A stretch of DNA of 64,000 nucleotides from Auriscalpium vulgare (taxonomy: Eukaryota > Basidiomycota > Agaricomycetes > Russulales > Auriscalpiaceae). Shown here piece after piece: positions 1 through 9,526 of the stretch. The notes beneath the pieces are model-generated. The model saw only the letters and a list, made by a program, of their open reading frames with translations. It did no database searches and was not told where the DNA came from. Every line of letters starts with the position of its first letter. Within the stretch, counting starts at the first letter, position 1. The DNA is taken from assembly GCA_019915015.1 (NCBI GenBank), contig JAHBBC010000022.1, positions 744,001-808,000 on the forward strand. Reading direction: 5' to 3'. The translations under genes were made by a program, and so were the position numbers.

Positions 1-940
1 GAGCGAAGTGCTAGATGAAGTCGCCCCGCTTGTTGATTTCGAGCCCGGCCCTCATCAGCGCGGGCGATACCCTTTTCTGCACGCAGGGTTTACTCATGGC
101 GGAGGGTCGGAAGTGCGTGTTTGCCAGTGCTTGTCGCTGAAAATTGAGCACTCACTTTTGATCCTCAGGAGCCTCATAATACAAAGGCCGGGAGCAGTGA
201 CCACCAGCTGGCAAGATCACGCATCCTGGCACACGAAGGCATTCAGCGCGCGGCAGGGTTCCAGAGCAGTGAGTGTCTCCCTCTGCAGCTCCCACTCGAC
301 GACTCTCAACGCGACACACACGCATTGCGGCATGTTAGGCGCAACGTCTCTCAACGCACCTCGTCTCTTTGGCCGCCTGGATGAAGTCGTGGAGGACGTG
401 CGCGCGCGCAGGCCATTCCTCGAGAAGCCCTTCGCGCGGAGCGTGTTCCCCATGGCCACGTTCAACTTTGGACCACGGGCGTTGACCGTGCCCCACCGGG
501 ACTCAAAGAATGTGCCGTTCGGGTGGTGCGCAATAACTGCGCTCGGAAACTACGACTACAAAAAGGGAGGGCATCTGATTCTATGGGAGCTGAAGCTGAT
601 CGTAGAGTTCCCCCCCGGCTCCACTATACTCATTCCGTCGGCACTTCTCACCCATAGCAACACCCCAATCCAGGACGGCGAAACGCGGCAGTCCTTCACA
701 CAGTGGTGCTCAGGCGATCTGGTTCGCTGGCAAGCGTACGGCCAGCGCACGGAGAAAGCACTTGAGCGCGAAGACCCGGAGCTCAAAAAACACCTAGACG
801 AAGAGATCGATCTCCGGTGGAAGCGGTCGGTGGAGTTATTTTCAAAGAGGAGGGAGCTCCAGGACGACGTGAGGACGATGCGCGAGCGTTTGAGGGTGAT
901 GCACGGGCAGGGCGTTTCAAACCCTGCCATGGTTGATTGA
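1..940 (+). CDS. Fungal TET/JBP-like 2OG-Fe(II) dioxygenase, 5' end outside the window
   Basis: This is the C-terminal part of a basidiomycete TET/JBP-family dioxygenase, a family predicted to oxidise 5-methylcytosine in nuclear DNA. Best model: exons <1-112, 169-268 and 339-940, with two GT..AG introns of 56 and 70 nt; the frame is open to the window edge. Removing the introns restores a continuous family-like protein: FLHAGFTHGGG, then ILAHEGIQRAAGFQ, then FNFGPRALTVPHRDSKN, GWCAITALGNYDYKKGGHL, PPGSTILIPSALLTHSN and GETRQSFTQW. The iron ligands are visible as HRD (HxD) and the later His in LLTHSN; the Arg in GETRQSF is the likely 2-oxoglutarate ligand. The C-terminal RWKRSVELFSKRREL tail is also typical. 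No key residue appears lost, so the domain could be active. In fungi such genes are often carried beside KDZ-type transposases; any such neighbour would lie left of the window. Confidence 0.85.
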   Translation, partial: SEVLDEVAPLVDFEPGPHQRGRYPFLHAGFTHGGGSEVRVCQCLSLKIEHSLLILRSLIIQRPGAVTTSWQDHASWHTKAFSARQGSRAVSVSLCSSHSTTLNATHTHCGMLGATSLNAPRLFGRLDEVVEDVRARRPFLEKPFARSVFPMATFNFGPRALTVPHRDSKNVPFGWCAITALGNYDYKKGGHLILWELKLIVEFPPGSTILIPSALLTHSNTPIQDGETRQSFTQWCSGDLVRWQAYGQRTEKALEREDPELKKHLDEEIDLRWKRSVELFSKRRELQDDVRTMRERLRVMHGQGVSNPAMVD

Positions 941-1308
941 CTTAGCTGCCATGGTACCATAATTTATGTGCATACTGTAGATATTATGTTCTATGGTCCT
1001 CTGGACAAGTGCTACCCAATACTGTCAATACTGGCTTGGTTTGTGCCAGAGGGATGTGTTTTGTAGTACAGGTGACATGGATGTCACATGTGACCAGCAC
1101 AGTGACAATTCACTCGGGAAATCAGTACCAAATCGCAACACATATTGCTGGTCAGTGGGCAACCCAATCGACTTCATTTTTGGTGTGTGTGGTGCCCCCA
1201 CTGAGGTGTACCTGCATGCCAAGTTTCACGCTGAAACTCCAACATTTTCATTTTGGGGTGGGGTTAGACATCTGTAAGGCATTAATTAGTATAGAGTAGG
1301 TTTCCAGA
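941..1308. other. AT-richer intergenic stretch, no gene seen
   Basis: The base composition is richer in A and T than most of the window. Short overlapping open frames here have no recognisable motif and no plausible splice structure. It may be old transposon sequence, but I see no terminal repeats that would show this. Confidence 0.5.
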
Positions 1309-1420
1309 TGGTGTTGTCCTGCTCGCTCTCCTTGGAGAGGTCCTTCTTCCAGAAGCCGGTGTAGTTTTCGATGCGGTTGCCGACGCGACCGTCCTCGAGT
1401 TGTGTTGCGCTACCGGGCAT
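1309..1420 (-). pseudogene. erg6: Relic of erg6 first exon (sterol 24-C-methyltransferase N-terminus)
   Basis: Reading from the ATG at 1420 on the minus strand gives MPGSATQLEDGRVGNRIENY followed by TGFWKKDLSKESEQDNT. This matches the N-terminus expected of basidiomycete sterol 24-C-methyltransferases, which begin with an acidic segment, an R-x-x-N-Y-T-x-F-W motif and a lysine- and glutamate-rich stretch before the conserved SYTDVVNGYYDGATE block. Here the similarity stops after about 36 codons, the frame runs into unrelated residues and ends at 1286, and no AdoMet-binding domain follows. The functional enzyme methylates zymosterol or lanosterol in ergosterol synthesis; this copy cannot. It is probably a fragment moved during duplication or transposition. 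Identification rests on recall of the family, without an alignment. Confidence 0.55.
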
Positions 1421-1714
1421 TCTGGGAAGAGGTCTGTGCACATCGTTAGCACAACCCTGGCGAAATATTTGTGCGCACATACATGCGGTGTAGTAATGAG
1501 TGATGGGCAGACAGCAACAGGCGTGCACCGGTAGAAAAGAAAGTCGGTCGACTTTTGAGGTGATTATTGAAGCGCTGGCATTACGGTAATCGGCCTAGCT
1601 TTTCCGTGTGGAGAAAGTCGTGCGCACGCTCCCATTGGCTTGTGTCCTGCGTCGAACGATTCTTTCAACTGACGAAGTAGGTCATTGTATGCCTAGGCCA
1701 TGTGCTCACAAAAT

Positions 1715-1965
1715 GACCGCCATTGGGGTAGCGCTGGCGCATTCTGCTGCAGGTCCTAGAGTGGCTTGCGAGGACGGACTGGCTGGATGGGATGCATTAG
1801 CAAGGACGGATGGTGGGCGGGATGCGGAGGTACGTCCGTCGTCTATGCTTGTCCATCAGTTGCTCATGCGCTAGCGTATGGCTGGCTGCCGTACATATGT
1901 TTCTCTACTTGCTGGGAGTGGGCCGACGCTTAGCGCGGCAGTACGATTCCAAGCTCAATACAGGG
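1715..1965 (+). repeat. Relic of repeated gene family C
   Basis: The DNA here resembles the copies at 14.84-15.0 kb and, on the minus strand, 7.2-7.33 kb. Shared blocks are tggcttgcg, ggctggatggg and a gggcgggatgcgg stretch followed by a GTACGTCC splice-donor-like motif and ctatgcttg. No intact frame spans the block. It is best read as a decayed exon-intron junction of the same unidentified family. Confidence 0.45.
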
Positions 1966-2765
1966 CTGGATGATCCTGTAACTCTGTACAATTGCAAGTA
2001 CATGAAATAATGATGAAGACTACTTGATTAATGCTATAACACTATCCCTGAAACACTTCGGTAACATGCGTGCTCTCTCAAGCCACCGGTACTAAGCACC
2101 AAATGGGGTTGTCACTGCTGGCCAGCTGGTGTACAGACAGGGCAAGCCGAGCTTGCGAGGCGGAGCCCTGTACGGAGGCTTCGTAGCGTAGTGGCGAACG
2201 TGTAGGCGCCGCGAGGCGCCGCGAGGCGCCCGTGTGTCATGAGGGGCAGCGAGAGCGCTGGGAAACTCCCACGCTTCTCGCGCTCCTACGTCTTCGTCGC
2301 GCGCGAGCGCGCGAAGTTTTTGACCCACCCACCATCCCCTAGCGCTTGCACCGGTGGTTCCTCGTTCCGCATTTCCGGTTCGGGGGGCTCCCTGTGCTTG
2401 CAGCTCGAGGTTTTCGTGCCGCGAGCTTGGACGCGCGACTGATCGCATGCAGGTCCGAGTCTCGAGGCGGGGGCGATTGGCACGACGCGCGTAGCGCGTC
2501 GCTTCACGTGCGCAGCACGTGCCTCCCCCGCGGCCCGGAAACCTCCCACCACAACACTTGGAAACCGTCATTAGCACGTTTTCCAAGACTTAGATTTCTC
2601 ACGTCGTCTCTCAGGCAGGGAGACATCTCTCATTCTTCTCCCCAGCAGTGGGGCTACGAGCTACAAAGCCTTGAGCCTGCATCGGAGCAAGGTTACGACC
2701 CCTGGGCTGGGGCACATTTTGAGTAAACAACATAATATCAACATGATCACGTGTAATAATGTCAG
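1966..2765. other. Intergenic, GC-rich short palindromes and a decamer repeat
   Basis: No convincing gene. At 2203-2230 the 10-mer gcgaggcgcc is repeated in tandem. Around 2485-2520 there are two adjacent short palindromes, one built on cgacgcgc/gcgcgtcg and one on cacgtgc/gcacgtg. Several overlapping frames across 2.09-2.73 kb are products of high GC content. Confidence 0.5.
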
Positions 2766-2821
2766 CGATGATGTCATTCCGGGGTCTTAAATTGTGTTTA
2801 AAACCCGGAGTGATGTCATCG
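2766..2821. repeat. Long imperfect hairpin (inverted repeat, ~25 bp arms)
   Basis: The left arm 2766-2791 and right arm 2797-2821 are reverse complements apart from a few mismatches, around a 5-base loop (ttgtg). Both arms contain the core tccggg flanked by gatga/tcatc. It could be the remains of a small foldback transposon or a cruciform-forming element. Confidence 0.75.
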
Positions 2822-3084
2822 TCCTTCTGCTACTGCTGTTCAAGCCCTGCAATATATCACTGTTTTGCAGCTTCTGTAGGTGCTCTATGGTCTGAAATAT
2901 ACTGCAAATGGAGCAATGTATGTGAATCATTCCGGGCAAATGAGAGGAAGGTGAAAGTGCAAGTGGATGTGAGTGGACATAGCGTGGGAGTGAATTCCCA
3001 AAAAAGGCGACACAGATGATCGTTGCATGGGGTCGAAAAAATGCTGGATGTAGATGACATAAGCAACGATTCAAAGGAATCGTA

Positions 3085-3130
3085 ACGACTGGCCCGCGTG
3101 TCCTGCGTGTGCTGGCAGACTCCAACTAAC
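3085..3130 (+). repeat. Short fragment of repeated gene family C
   Basis: The stretch acgactggcccgcgtgtcct followed by gcgtgtgctg nearly matches the minus strand of 7145-7170, just after the putative acceptor site of the family C copy there. Only about 40 bp are shared, so it marks another scattered fragment and not a gene. Confidence 0.4.
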
Positions 3131-3214
3131 GCACTCTCGGGCTCCTCCTCGCCACGATGCGGTCACCCCGGGTCTTCCATGTCCCGCGGGCTTCAAGAGT
3201 GCGTCCCTGCAGTC

Positions 3215-3734
3215 TTATATTGAAATCCAGTCGACGTATCGTGTTCGCTGTAATGCTGCGTCAGTACCTGTTGCTCGATGTAAGTCTGAAGACAAACACA
3301 CCGGATAGGCCTCGAGATCTGCATACTCCACGGATTCTATACCGCGGGCGGTAGCCATCTCCTTGAGCACGCCCCGCACAACAGGGTGCGCGCGGCGCGT
3401 GGTCGAGACGATCTGCAAATCGGGCATCGCGCGCTGGGACAGCGCAGCGGAAAGGACCTGGATAGCTTGAGAGCTCGGGTTTGTGTTGGATGAGCGGAGG
3501 AGCAACTGCGCAGCGCGGTTCAGCCATGGGTCGGCATCTGCGTCGGTCAAGCGTCGGTGTTGCTCGGGCGGATGATGCGGCGGAAACGAGGCGCTGCGCG
3601 GGAGCGGTCCAGTCCTTTCATACGAGCGCACACGCAGAGAGAATCGCGTAGTCGACGTCGTGGCTCTGCGAGAGAATGTAGATGCACTAGATGATGCGAG
3701 CGTGGATGTCGAAAGGAAGAGGTGGGGCAGTCAT
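3215..3734 (-). pseudogene. Inverted, internally deleted F-box paralogue
   Basis: This is a broken copy of the F-box gene at 4450-5619, in opposite orientation. From the ATG at 3734 it reads MTAPPLPFDIHARII and then a TAG where the paralogues have CAG (Gln). A second nonsense change is TGC to TGA in the ALVCKDW motif. About 650 bp of the middle is missing: an N-terminal block ending in WLNRAAQLLLRSSNTNP joins directly to the C-terminal block QVLSAALSQRAMPDLQIVST. The terminal intron (a readable 54 nt in the paralogue) and the last exon encoding RTRYVDWISI are kept. With its partner it forms an inverted repeat that also includes the 5' flank. No function is expected. Confidence 0.88.
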
Positions 3735-4449
3735 GGTATCGCGCAATCGCTGCGGTGGTCATAAGAGTCAACAACTAGGAACTTTGTGTCAATCAATTTC
3801 GCTCACCTTGAGTAGCCCTTGGTCTCCTGAATGTGTACTGAACGGCCGAGGGAGGTCGCCTATGCCGCGTTGATGGGTGAGGAAGCTGAGGAGCGGCGTG
3901 GCGGCCCGGGCATAAAAGGCGGAGGCGGTGACGGCCGGAGGTTGCCGCGCTCAGATAAGATTAGATGCGCTTGCCGGCTCTCTGTTTCTTCCCCCAACGT
4001 GGCACTAGTACCAGCCCACCGTACCGCATCGATACGCAGGAGTACAGACATTTTCCTGAACAGCCAATCACGGGGATTGTTGCCACATAGTCACGCCAGT
4101 GTATCCTTCTGTCGAGGCAGCGGACACCAAGACGGTCATTGGATTCGTGATACGGCCCTTGTCCAGGCAGCAGGTGCGTTTTTTCATCCTTTCCTGGCAA
4201 TGTTGGCGGCTCATAAGACTCCAGACCGCTGAGGCGACAGAACGTCAGCCGCTAGACGAGAGTAGACGCCCGATCGAGGGGAACGCAGTTGACGATACTC
4301 ATTCTCGCCCATCAACAAGACATAGGCTGTTTGACCTCCTCTGGACGTTGAGTACATATCCAGGCGACCAAGGATTACCCAAGGTGAGCACAATCAATTG
4401 AATTAAAGTTCCTAGTTTTCTATGACCACCGCAGCGATTGCGCGATCCC
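3735..4449. other. Spacer of the F-box inverted repeat; mirrored 5' flanks
   Basis: The flank 3735-3880 on the minus strand resembles 4300-4449 on the plus strand: both read roughly gaccaaggnntactcaaggtgagc, then a gttcctag motif and gaccaccgcagcgattgcgc before the ATG. The aag/gtgagc...cctag arrangement could be a short 5'-UTR intron of the F-box family. The central 3880-4300 part shows no gene. Confidence 0.6.
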
Positions 4450-5619
4450 ATGACTGCCCCACCTCTTCCTTTCGACATCCATGCTCGCATCATCCAGTTC
4501 ATCTACGTCCTCTCGCAGACTCATAACGTCGACTATTCTGCGCTCTCCGCGTGCGCGCTCGTATGCAGGGACTGGACCGCCCCCGCGCAGCGCCTCCTGT
4601 TCCGCCGCATCAGCCCCCTGTTCCTCCGCATCAGCCGGGGCCCAAGCCTTGACGTCGACGCGGATGCCGCCCCATGGCTGGACCGCGCCGCGCCGTTACT
4701 CCTCCGCTCCTTCACATCCAACCCGCACCTCAGCACGTACGTGTGCTCGATCACCATCGACGCCCTGCCCAGCCGCATCGAGCTTCTCCGCCGCTGCCCG
4801 AACATCGCCGTGCTCAATCTTGTCGGCCTCGGCCCACCCCCGCTGGAGTGGATCCACGCCTTGCGCGCGCTGAGCCTGCACCCCTCCGTGCTCAGCGTCT
4901 TTGTGCCCGTGGACCGCGCCGCGCTCCACGCCATGCTGGAGGCGCTGCCCAGCGTGCGCCACTTGGTGGTGATTTCTGCCGGGTCGTCAATCGACCTCGC
5001 TCTGCCTCCGACGTCGCAATTGCTCTCTGTGATGTTCACGGACGACATCGATCTCGGCACATTGTGCGTGCTGCCGGAACCTACGCCAACCGCAGAGATT
5101 TCTTTCCGGGATCTCAATGTCACCGATCTGTACATTTCCCAGAACATGACCAGCGCCGAGAGCTGCGTTGCCCGCAATTTGCGCTCGCTGACAACATTGG
5201 TGATCCCCTCCAGTCGCACGCTCGAGCAATTCACGTCTCTCGAGTCCCTTGTCATCAGCCGGGTCGAGTCCCGTCCCATCAGCCAGCCCTTTAGGCTCCC
5301 GCGCACCCTTCGCCACTTCGGCTTCCATACGCACCCGTACTATATCAATACGATCCCGGACGCCCAAGCGGTTCAGGACCTTCCCGCTGCGCTGTCCGAG
5401 CGCGCGCTGCCCGTTTTGCAGATCGTCTCGACCACGCGCCGCTCGCACTCCGCTGTGCGGGGCGTGCTCAAGGAGGTGGCCGCCGCCCGCGGTATAGAAT
5501 TCGTGGAGTATGCAGATGTCGAGGCCTATCCGGTGTGTTTCTTTCAAGACTTACATCGAGCAACAGGTACTGACACAGCATTACAGCGAGCACGATACGT
5601 TGACTGGATTTTAATATAA
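4450..5619 (+). CDS. F-box protein, tandem family copy A
   Basis: Predicted substrate-receptor subunit of an SCF (Skp1-Cullin-F-box) ubiquitin ligase. The F-box spans about residues 4-50 (APPLPFDIHARIIQFIYVLS ... ALVCRDWTAPAQRLLFRRI). The rest is a leucine-rich region without regular consensus repeats, including PRTLRHFGFH and LPVLQIVSTTRRSH. Best model: exons 4450-5532 and 5587-5619, giving 371 aa. The 54-nt intron (gtgtgt...ttacag) is a multiple of three and can be read through, but paralogues with introns of other lengths prove the junction: the last exon encodes RARYVDWILI. ATG 4450 is chosen because all paralogues begin M-x-x-x-x-LPFDIHAR. An inverted pseudogene copy lies just upstream. 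Substrate unknown. Confidence 0.88.
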   Translation: MTAPPLPFDIHARIIQFIYVLSQTHNVDYSALSACALVCRDWTAPAQRLLFRRISPLFLRISRGPSLDVDADAAPWLDRAAPLLLRSFTSNPHLSTYVCSITIDALPSRIELLRRCPNIAVLNLVGLGPPPLEWIHALRALSLHPSVLSVFVPVDRAALHAMLEALPSVRHLVVISAGSSIDLALPPTSQLLSVMFTDDIDLGTLCVLPEPTPTAEISFRDLNVTDLYISQNMTSAESCVARNLRSLTTLVIPSSRTLEQFTSLESLVISRVESRPISQPFRLPRTLRHFGFHTHPYYINTIPDAQAVQDLPAALSERALPVLQIVSTTRRSHSAVRGVLKEVAAARGIEFVEYADVEAYPVCFFQDLHRATGTDTALQRARYVDWILI

Positions 5620-6274
5620 GCGAACGCGGAGGCCTCCATTTATTTGCCCCCAATGCGATGGACCCGCGGCATCTTGTATTATCGTAGCCCTCATGTACTG
5701 TCGCTACTTCCCGAAGAAGTGTCCATGCCGCTTGCTCTTCGCGTGAGGCGCACAGAAACGTCACCACATATAGTACGCCATACAAGAAAAAAAAAACACG
5801 AAGTGCGAGCAGCACCATCCTGTGCGCGCTCAACCCCGGCTCAACCTCTCCGTGGTCGAGCCAACTCGTGGCCTCGGTGTATGCCTAGCACACTCCAACA
5901 CGCAGGCGGTCAGCATCGAAGGGCGCGCGGCGCAGGCAACCAGTGAAACTCTTGCGCCGTCCTCTGGATGTTGTTTGCGCAGACGCTCGCGCAGGCAGAT
6001 CGAATTGACGCAGCTAAGTTACGTATACGGACATGGCGCGTTTCCTCACGCGCCTCCCGCGTGCTCGTCATCCAGGTTTCGCCCGTGCGACGGGGCTCAT
6101 CAGAGGGCTTCGCTGCCCTGACCCGAACATTTTCGAACTCTGTAGGGAGATATCAACAACGATGTAGTGACGCGCACGAAGAAGGATGGCCAGAGCGGCT
6201 ACGTACTTCATACAGCGTCCAACCCATCTCCAGACAGGTACCAGGCCGCCAACCTCTCGAATGCCTGAGATGTC
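5620..6274. other. Intergenic, no gene recognised
   Basis: This is the 3' flank of F-box copy A, with an A-rich tract near 5787-5800 that may be part of its 3' end. The short frames between 5.64 and 6.2 kb carry no motif. Confidence 0.5.
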
Positions 6275-6552
6275 TCAGGACCTCCCATCATGACAAGGCC
6301 GGAAACATCTATGGTGTTCGTCTTGATCGGAGCAATTAGGGGACGGAAAGAGAAGGGGTATGACACCCCGTAACTCGTCTGCGATTTGTGTAGGCAATAC
6401 TCGCTGGGGCCAGCGTGCTGTGTGGGACACTCGTGATCCGAGAGGTGTGGCGAGCCTGGCAATGACCACACTCCCCTCGTTAGCGGCGTTGTCATGCAGT
6501 CGCGGGGAGGAGATGCGCACCTCAGAAGGCCCGCGGTCGACTTGTGTATCAT
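6275..6552 (-). CDS. Small hypothetical protein behind a TATA box
   Basis: I do not recognise this protein. The best model starts at ATG 6552, with exon 1 6552-6521, a 65-nt intron 6520-6456 (gtgcgc...gccag) and exon 2 6455-6275, giving about 70 aa beginning MIHKSTAGLLRLATPLGSRV. The N-terminus is rich in Arg, Ser and hydrophobic residues with no acids, as in mitochondrial targeting peptides. A TATA box about 100 bp upstream and a pyrimidine-rich leader support real transcription. A different frame over 6208-6340 is also open, so a second intron is possible. The whole may be a remnant. Confidence 0.35.
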
Positions 6553-6648
6553 GAAGCGATTTCGCGCAGTAAACGGGATGGCTGGTGCAATTGGCTCGGG
6601 GGAAGGAAGGAAGGAGAATTGATGATGGGGAACGAGCGGTACGAGGGG

Positions 6649-6656
6649 CTTTTATA
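6649..6656 (-). promoter_or_regulatory. TATA box (tataaaag)
   Basis: On the minus strand the sequence reads cagctataaaagcccctcg, a canonical TATA element, about 100 bp upstream of the ATG at 6552. The intervening leader is rich in CT, as is common in basidiomycete promoters. Confidence 0.6.
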
Positions 6657-7164
6657 GCTGAAGCTTGGGGGTTTGCGGCCCACCTGTGCCGCGCATCAAA
6701 GCAGGACAATAATGCGGGCCACAGCGTTTGATGAGGTGGCGAGGCGGCACCATGTCTGCCTACGCGGTGGCAGTTGCGGGCGTCCCGTGCCTTCGGGAAT
6801 ATTCGTACAGCGGCGCGAGGGGGATAACCGAGCGGCCCATCCAGTGCCGCGCATCGCGATATTGAAGGCGCGTGTCAGTAAGTTATAGTGTGCCATGTGT
6901 TGCGGCGCACCTGTAAAGACGTCGATGGGTTCATCCGTCTCCAACAAGAACGGCGTTGAGATGACAAGTGCCATGTATTAGGGACAATACATAACGAGTC
7001 GGCGTACATGTCGGACACGTCACTAGGCCGCGATGAAGCGCGACGTGGAGGATTCGGGACGAGGCGACGAAGAGCCAGAGCTCACTCTCCATATACGCGA
7101 CAAAACCTGCCAGCGTGCGATAGAGCCTAACAGCACACGCAGGACACGCGGTCCAGTCGTAGAA
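6657..7164. other. Intergenic, no gene recognised
   Basis: Nothing supportable on either strand. The left part is the upstream region of the small minus-strand gene; the right part runs into the downstream flank of a family C copy. Confidence 0.45.
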
Positions 7165-7800
7165 ACACGACGGCTATATGATACTGTGCGTCAGCAACCG
7201 ATGCCCACGCATCCACGACAAAGACGTACCTGCAGCCCACCCGATATCCATCCTGGCGTCCACCCCATCCTCGCCATAGTAGCGCAGCCACCCAGTCCAC
7301 CCTACCCAGCCCACTCCATCCATCCAACCCATCCTCGCATGAAAGCGCGCACGTCGTCGAAATTTTCCGCTCGGTTCTCGTACACCGCGAATGACACCAG
7401 CGGCGTCACGCACAGCCCAAGGCCATGGTCGAGAAGGCTGCCTCACAGATTTGGGAAGTCTTGACCATGACAGAGAAGGCGGTGTGGGGCTGCGGACGCG
7501 AAAGACGGCCAGGCTGTTTGGAGGAGGTAGAGCGCGTAGCGGCAAATGCCGGCCCGCTGCCGTCGGGCTGCCCGGCCCGCACAGCAATCTCGGTTCTCCT
7601 GCCATGGCCCATGGCCAGAGTGCCTCTTCCTAATCCCCAAGCCATCGTTGTCTCTTCCCGCGTGGTTCTTGCGCATTCTGTCGGTCCTGCCCCGCCTGCG
7701 GGCGATACGCTCGTGATACGGGCCCATCTCCACGTCACCGCGGCGTCTCGCCAACGAAGTTTTCAACGAATCCTGCAATGCCTCGACGCCCATAAGTAGG
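7165..7800 (-). pseudogene. Degenerate copy of unidentified repeated gene family C
   Basis: Read on the minus strand, this block matches the plus strand of 14.60-15.05 kb over several hundred bases: gccggcatttgccg, a stretch around cctcctccaa, and cgccgctggtgtcattcgcgg followed by GTGTACGAGAACCG (here) or GCGTATGAGGACCG (there). In the best local frame both encode VTPLVSFA(V/A)YE(N/D)R. A GTACGTC donor-like site follows a glycine-rich stretch with tryptophans (WAAG). No single frame covers the block and the copies need frame changes at different places. I cannot assign the family to a known domain. Confidence 0.5.
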
Positions 7801-9526
7801 AGCGCCTGCGCTGCGTGTCCCTGTCAGTGCGTCATTCCAGTGCCCTTCCTTACTTTTTTGGCCTATACCCCTCGCTAACATCGTCCGCGCAGTATCGCAT
7901 CGTTCCTCTGTGCCTGCAGCCGAATGTCTGCGCGTGGATGTTCGTAACGTCTCGCAGCGCGGGCCGTTGAGCAATTCGTTCTGCAGCCTGTTGCACCGGC
8001 GCCGTGAAGGAAAAGGGATGGAAGGAGTTAAGAGATGGAAGGCTGTGTCGAGAACTGCCAACACCCCCGTGCGCCATGTCCTCTCCCTCGCGCCTTGCTG
8101 TAAACTGACGGTGACCTTGATTTGGCAGGCCTTGTGGTTCAATTTCCCCTGGATGCGTCCGCCGCGAGGAGCTGCGGTGTAGTCGTCCTGCTTCCGCGCT
8201 TGGCATCTTGTACTCTTGCGTCCTTATCCGGCCTACCTGCTGCCCAGAATTTGCGCTCTCCTACCCCGAGGCTGTTTCTTTCCGTCTCAAGACCTCCTCC
8301 ACCGCGAACCAACGTTTTTCCTCTCGCCGTGGCCCTCGATGTCTGACTCGCGGATGCTGTGGTCTAGCGGCGACGCCATTTTTGCATGCCCACCAGTGCG
8401 TCTCTTCTCTTAACTCGCCTCCGTCTTCTCAGCCCCGTCCCTCAGATGCCACCCGCCACACACCGCATGTCTCCAGCTCTACATTTGACATCTGTGGATG
8501 TCCTCTTTGCCTGCCTGCGCCGCCTCCCTCCTCTCTCTGCGACGAACCCCGGACCGCATGCGCCATGGTCGCTATAGGACCAACACAGAACCGCGCGGAG
8601 GCAACTCTCGTCGGCCATCTATCCAGGTCCTATACATGTCTCCGTGGCAGCTCTCGAAGAACGGTTCACTTCAACGAGCATAATGCCCATCTTTTCACCG
8701 GGGCTCATAGCAGCATTTTCGGCAGTGCGCTTCTGGGTATACTTACTGTGCACGCGGCCTACATCAAGCAAGGTGTCTCTTGTATCCTGTTGAAAGCTAG
8801 GGGCGCCTTCCCACCCTGCGCTATGATCTCGTTTGGCGCGCTCTCGATGTTTGAACACCGGGATTGTCCAGCACTAAGGTGAGTGCTTGTAGTTCCTCCC
8901 CACTACCTTTTTTCTTCACGCCCCCGACACTTCGCGCCTCATTCTTGCCAACGTCCGAGTCCTGAAAGATCGTGATGAGACGCATTCTTTCTCCTGCGTT
9001 CTCCTTGGCCTCCCCTCCTACACAGTCGCTGACATCGTCCTCGCACAGTATATACGCTTCGCCGTCGCTCAAGTCATGACGAACGCTGCCTCCGCCTACG
9101 CGCCGGATTCAAGCACGCGGTTAGATGGATAATGTGAAGGGGCTAGCGAGGCTCGGGTACGTGTCGTTCAAAATGATAGCATACCCCGTTCATTTAGACG
9201 AGCAATTTGCTAGGCTTCAAGGCCCCAGTTCTACGCCTCTCATTGTGCGTCAGCGGCAGTAGGAGCTGTGCTTGGTGTCGAATACCTTGTGATCTTCAGC
9301 CTCGGCGGCCGTCGGCTTGCATACGGATTCAGACTGCATGATTGGACCCGGTGCGGTACGTCTTCAGCCGTCTTCGACGCTTTTCATCGACTGATTTCTC
9401 TCCAGCGTCGTAGATATTTTGTTCTACTAGTACCCTGAATCAAATGATGTCGTGCTGCGCTGCGAATAGTCATCTGCGTTCGTCGCATAGCTCCAATCAA
9501 CGAGCTTTGGCGTCCGTGACCGGCGT
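7801..9526. other. Intergenic, no gene recognised
   Basis: A frame at 8208-8882 is open for 224 codons but its composition (Ser, Pro, Cys, Arg) and lack of any motif suggest chance in pyrimidine-rich DNA. Segments around 8.88-9.06 kb resemble the gtgcgtagtctt-type spacer repeats seen near the F-box genes, weakly. Confidence 0.4.

Noticed and set aside
2640..2730. Possible tRNA-like block with ggttacgacccc resembling a B box
   Set aside because: No acceptor stem, A box or anticodon arm can be folded around it.
8208..8882. A 224-codon plus-strand frame
   Set aside because: Ser/Pro/Cys/Arg-rich translation of CT-rich DNA, with no domain and no supporting splice sites.
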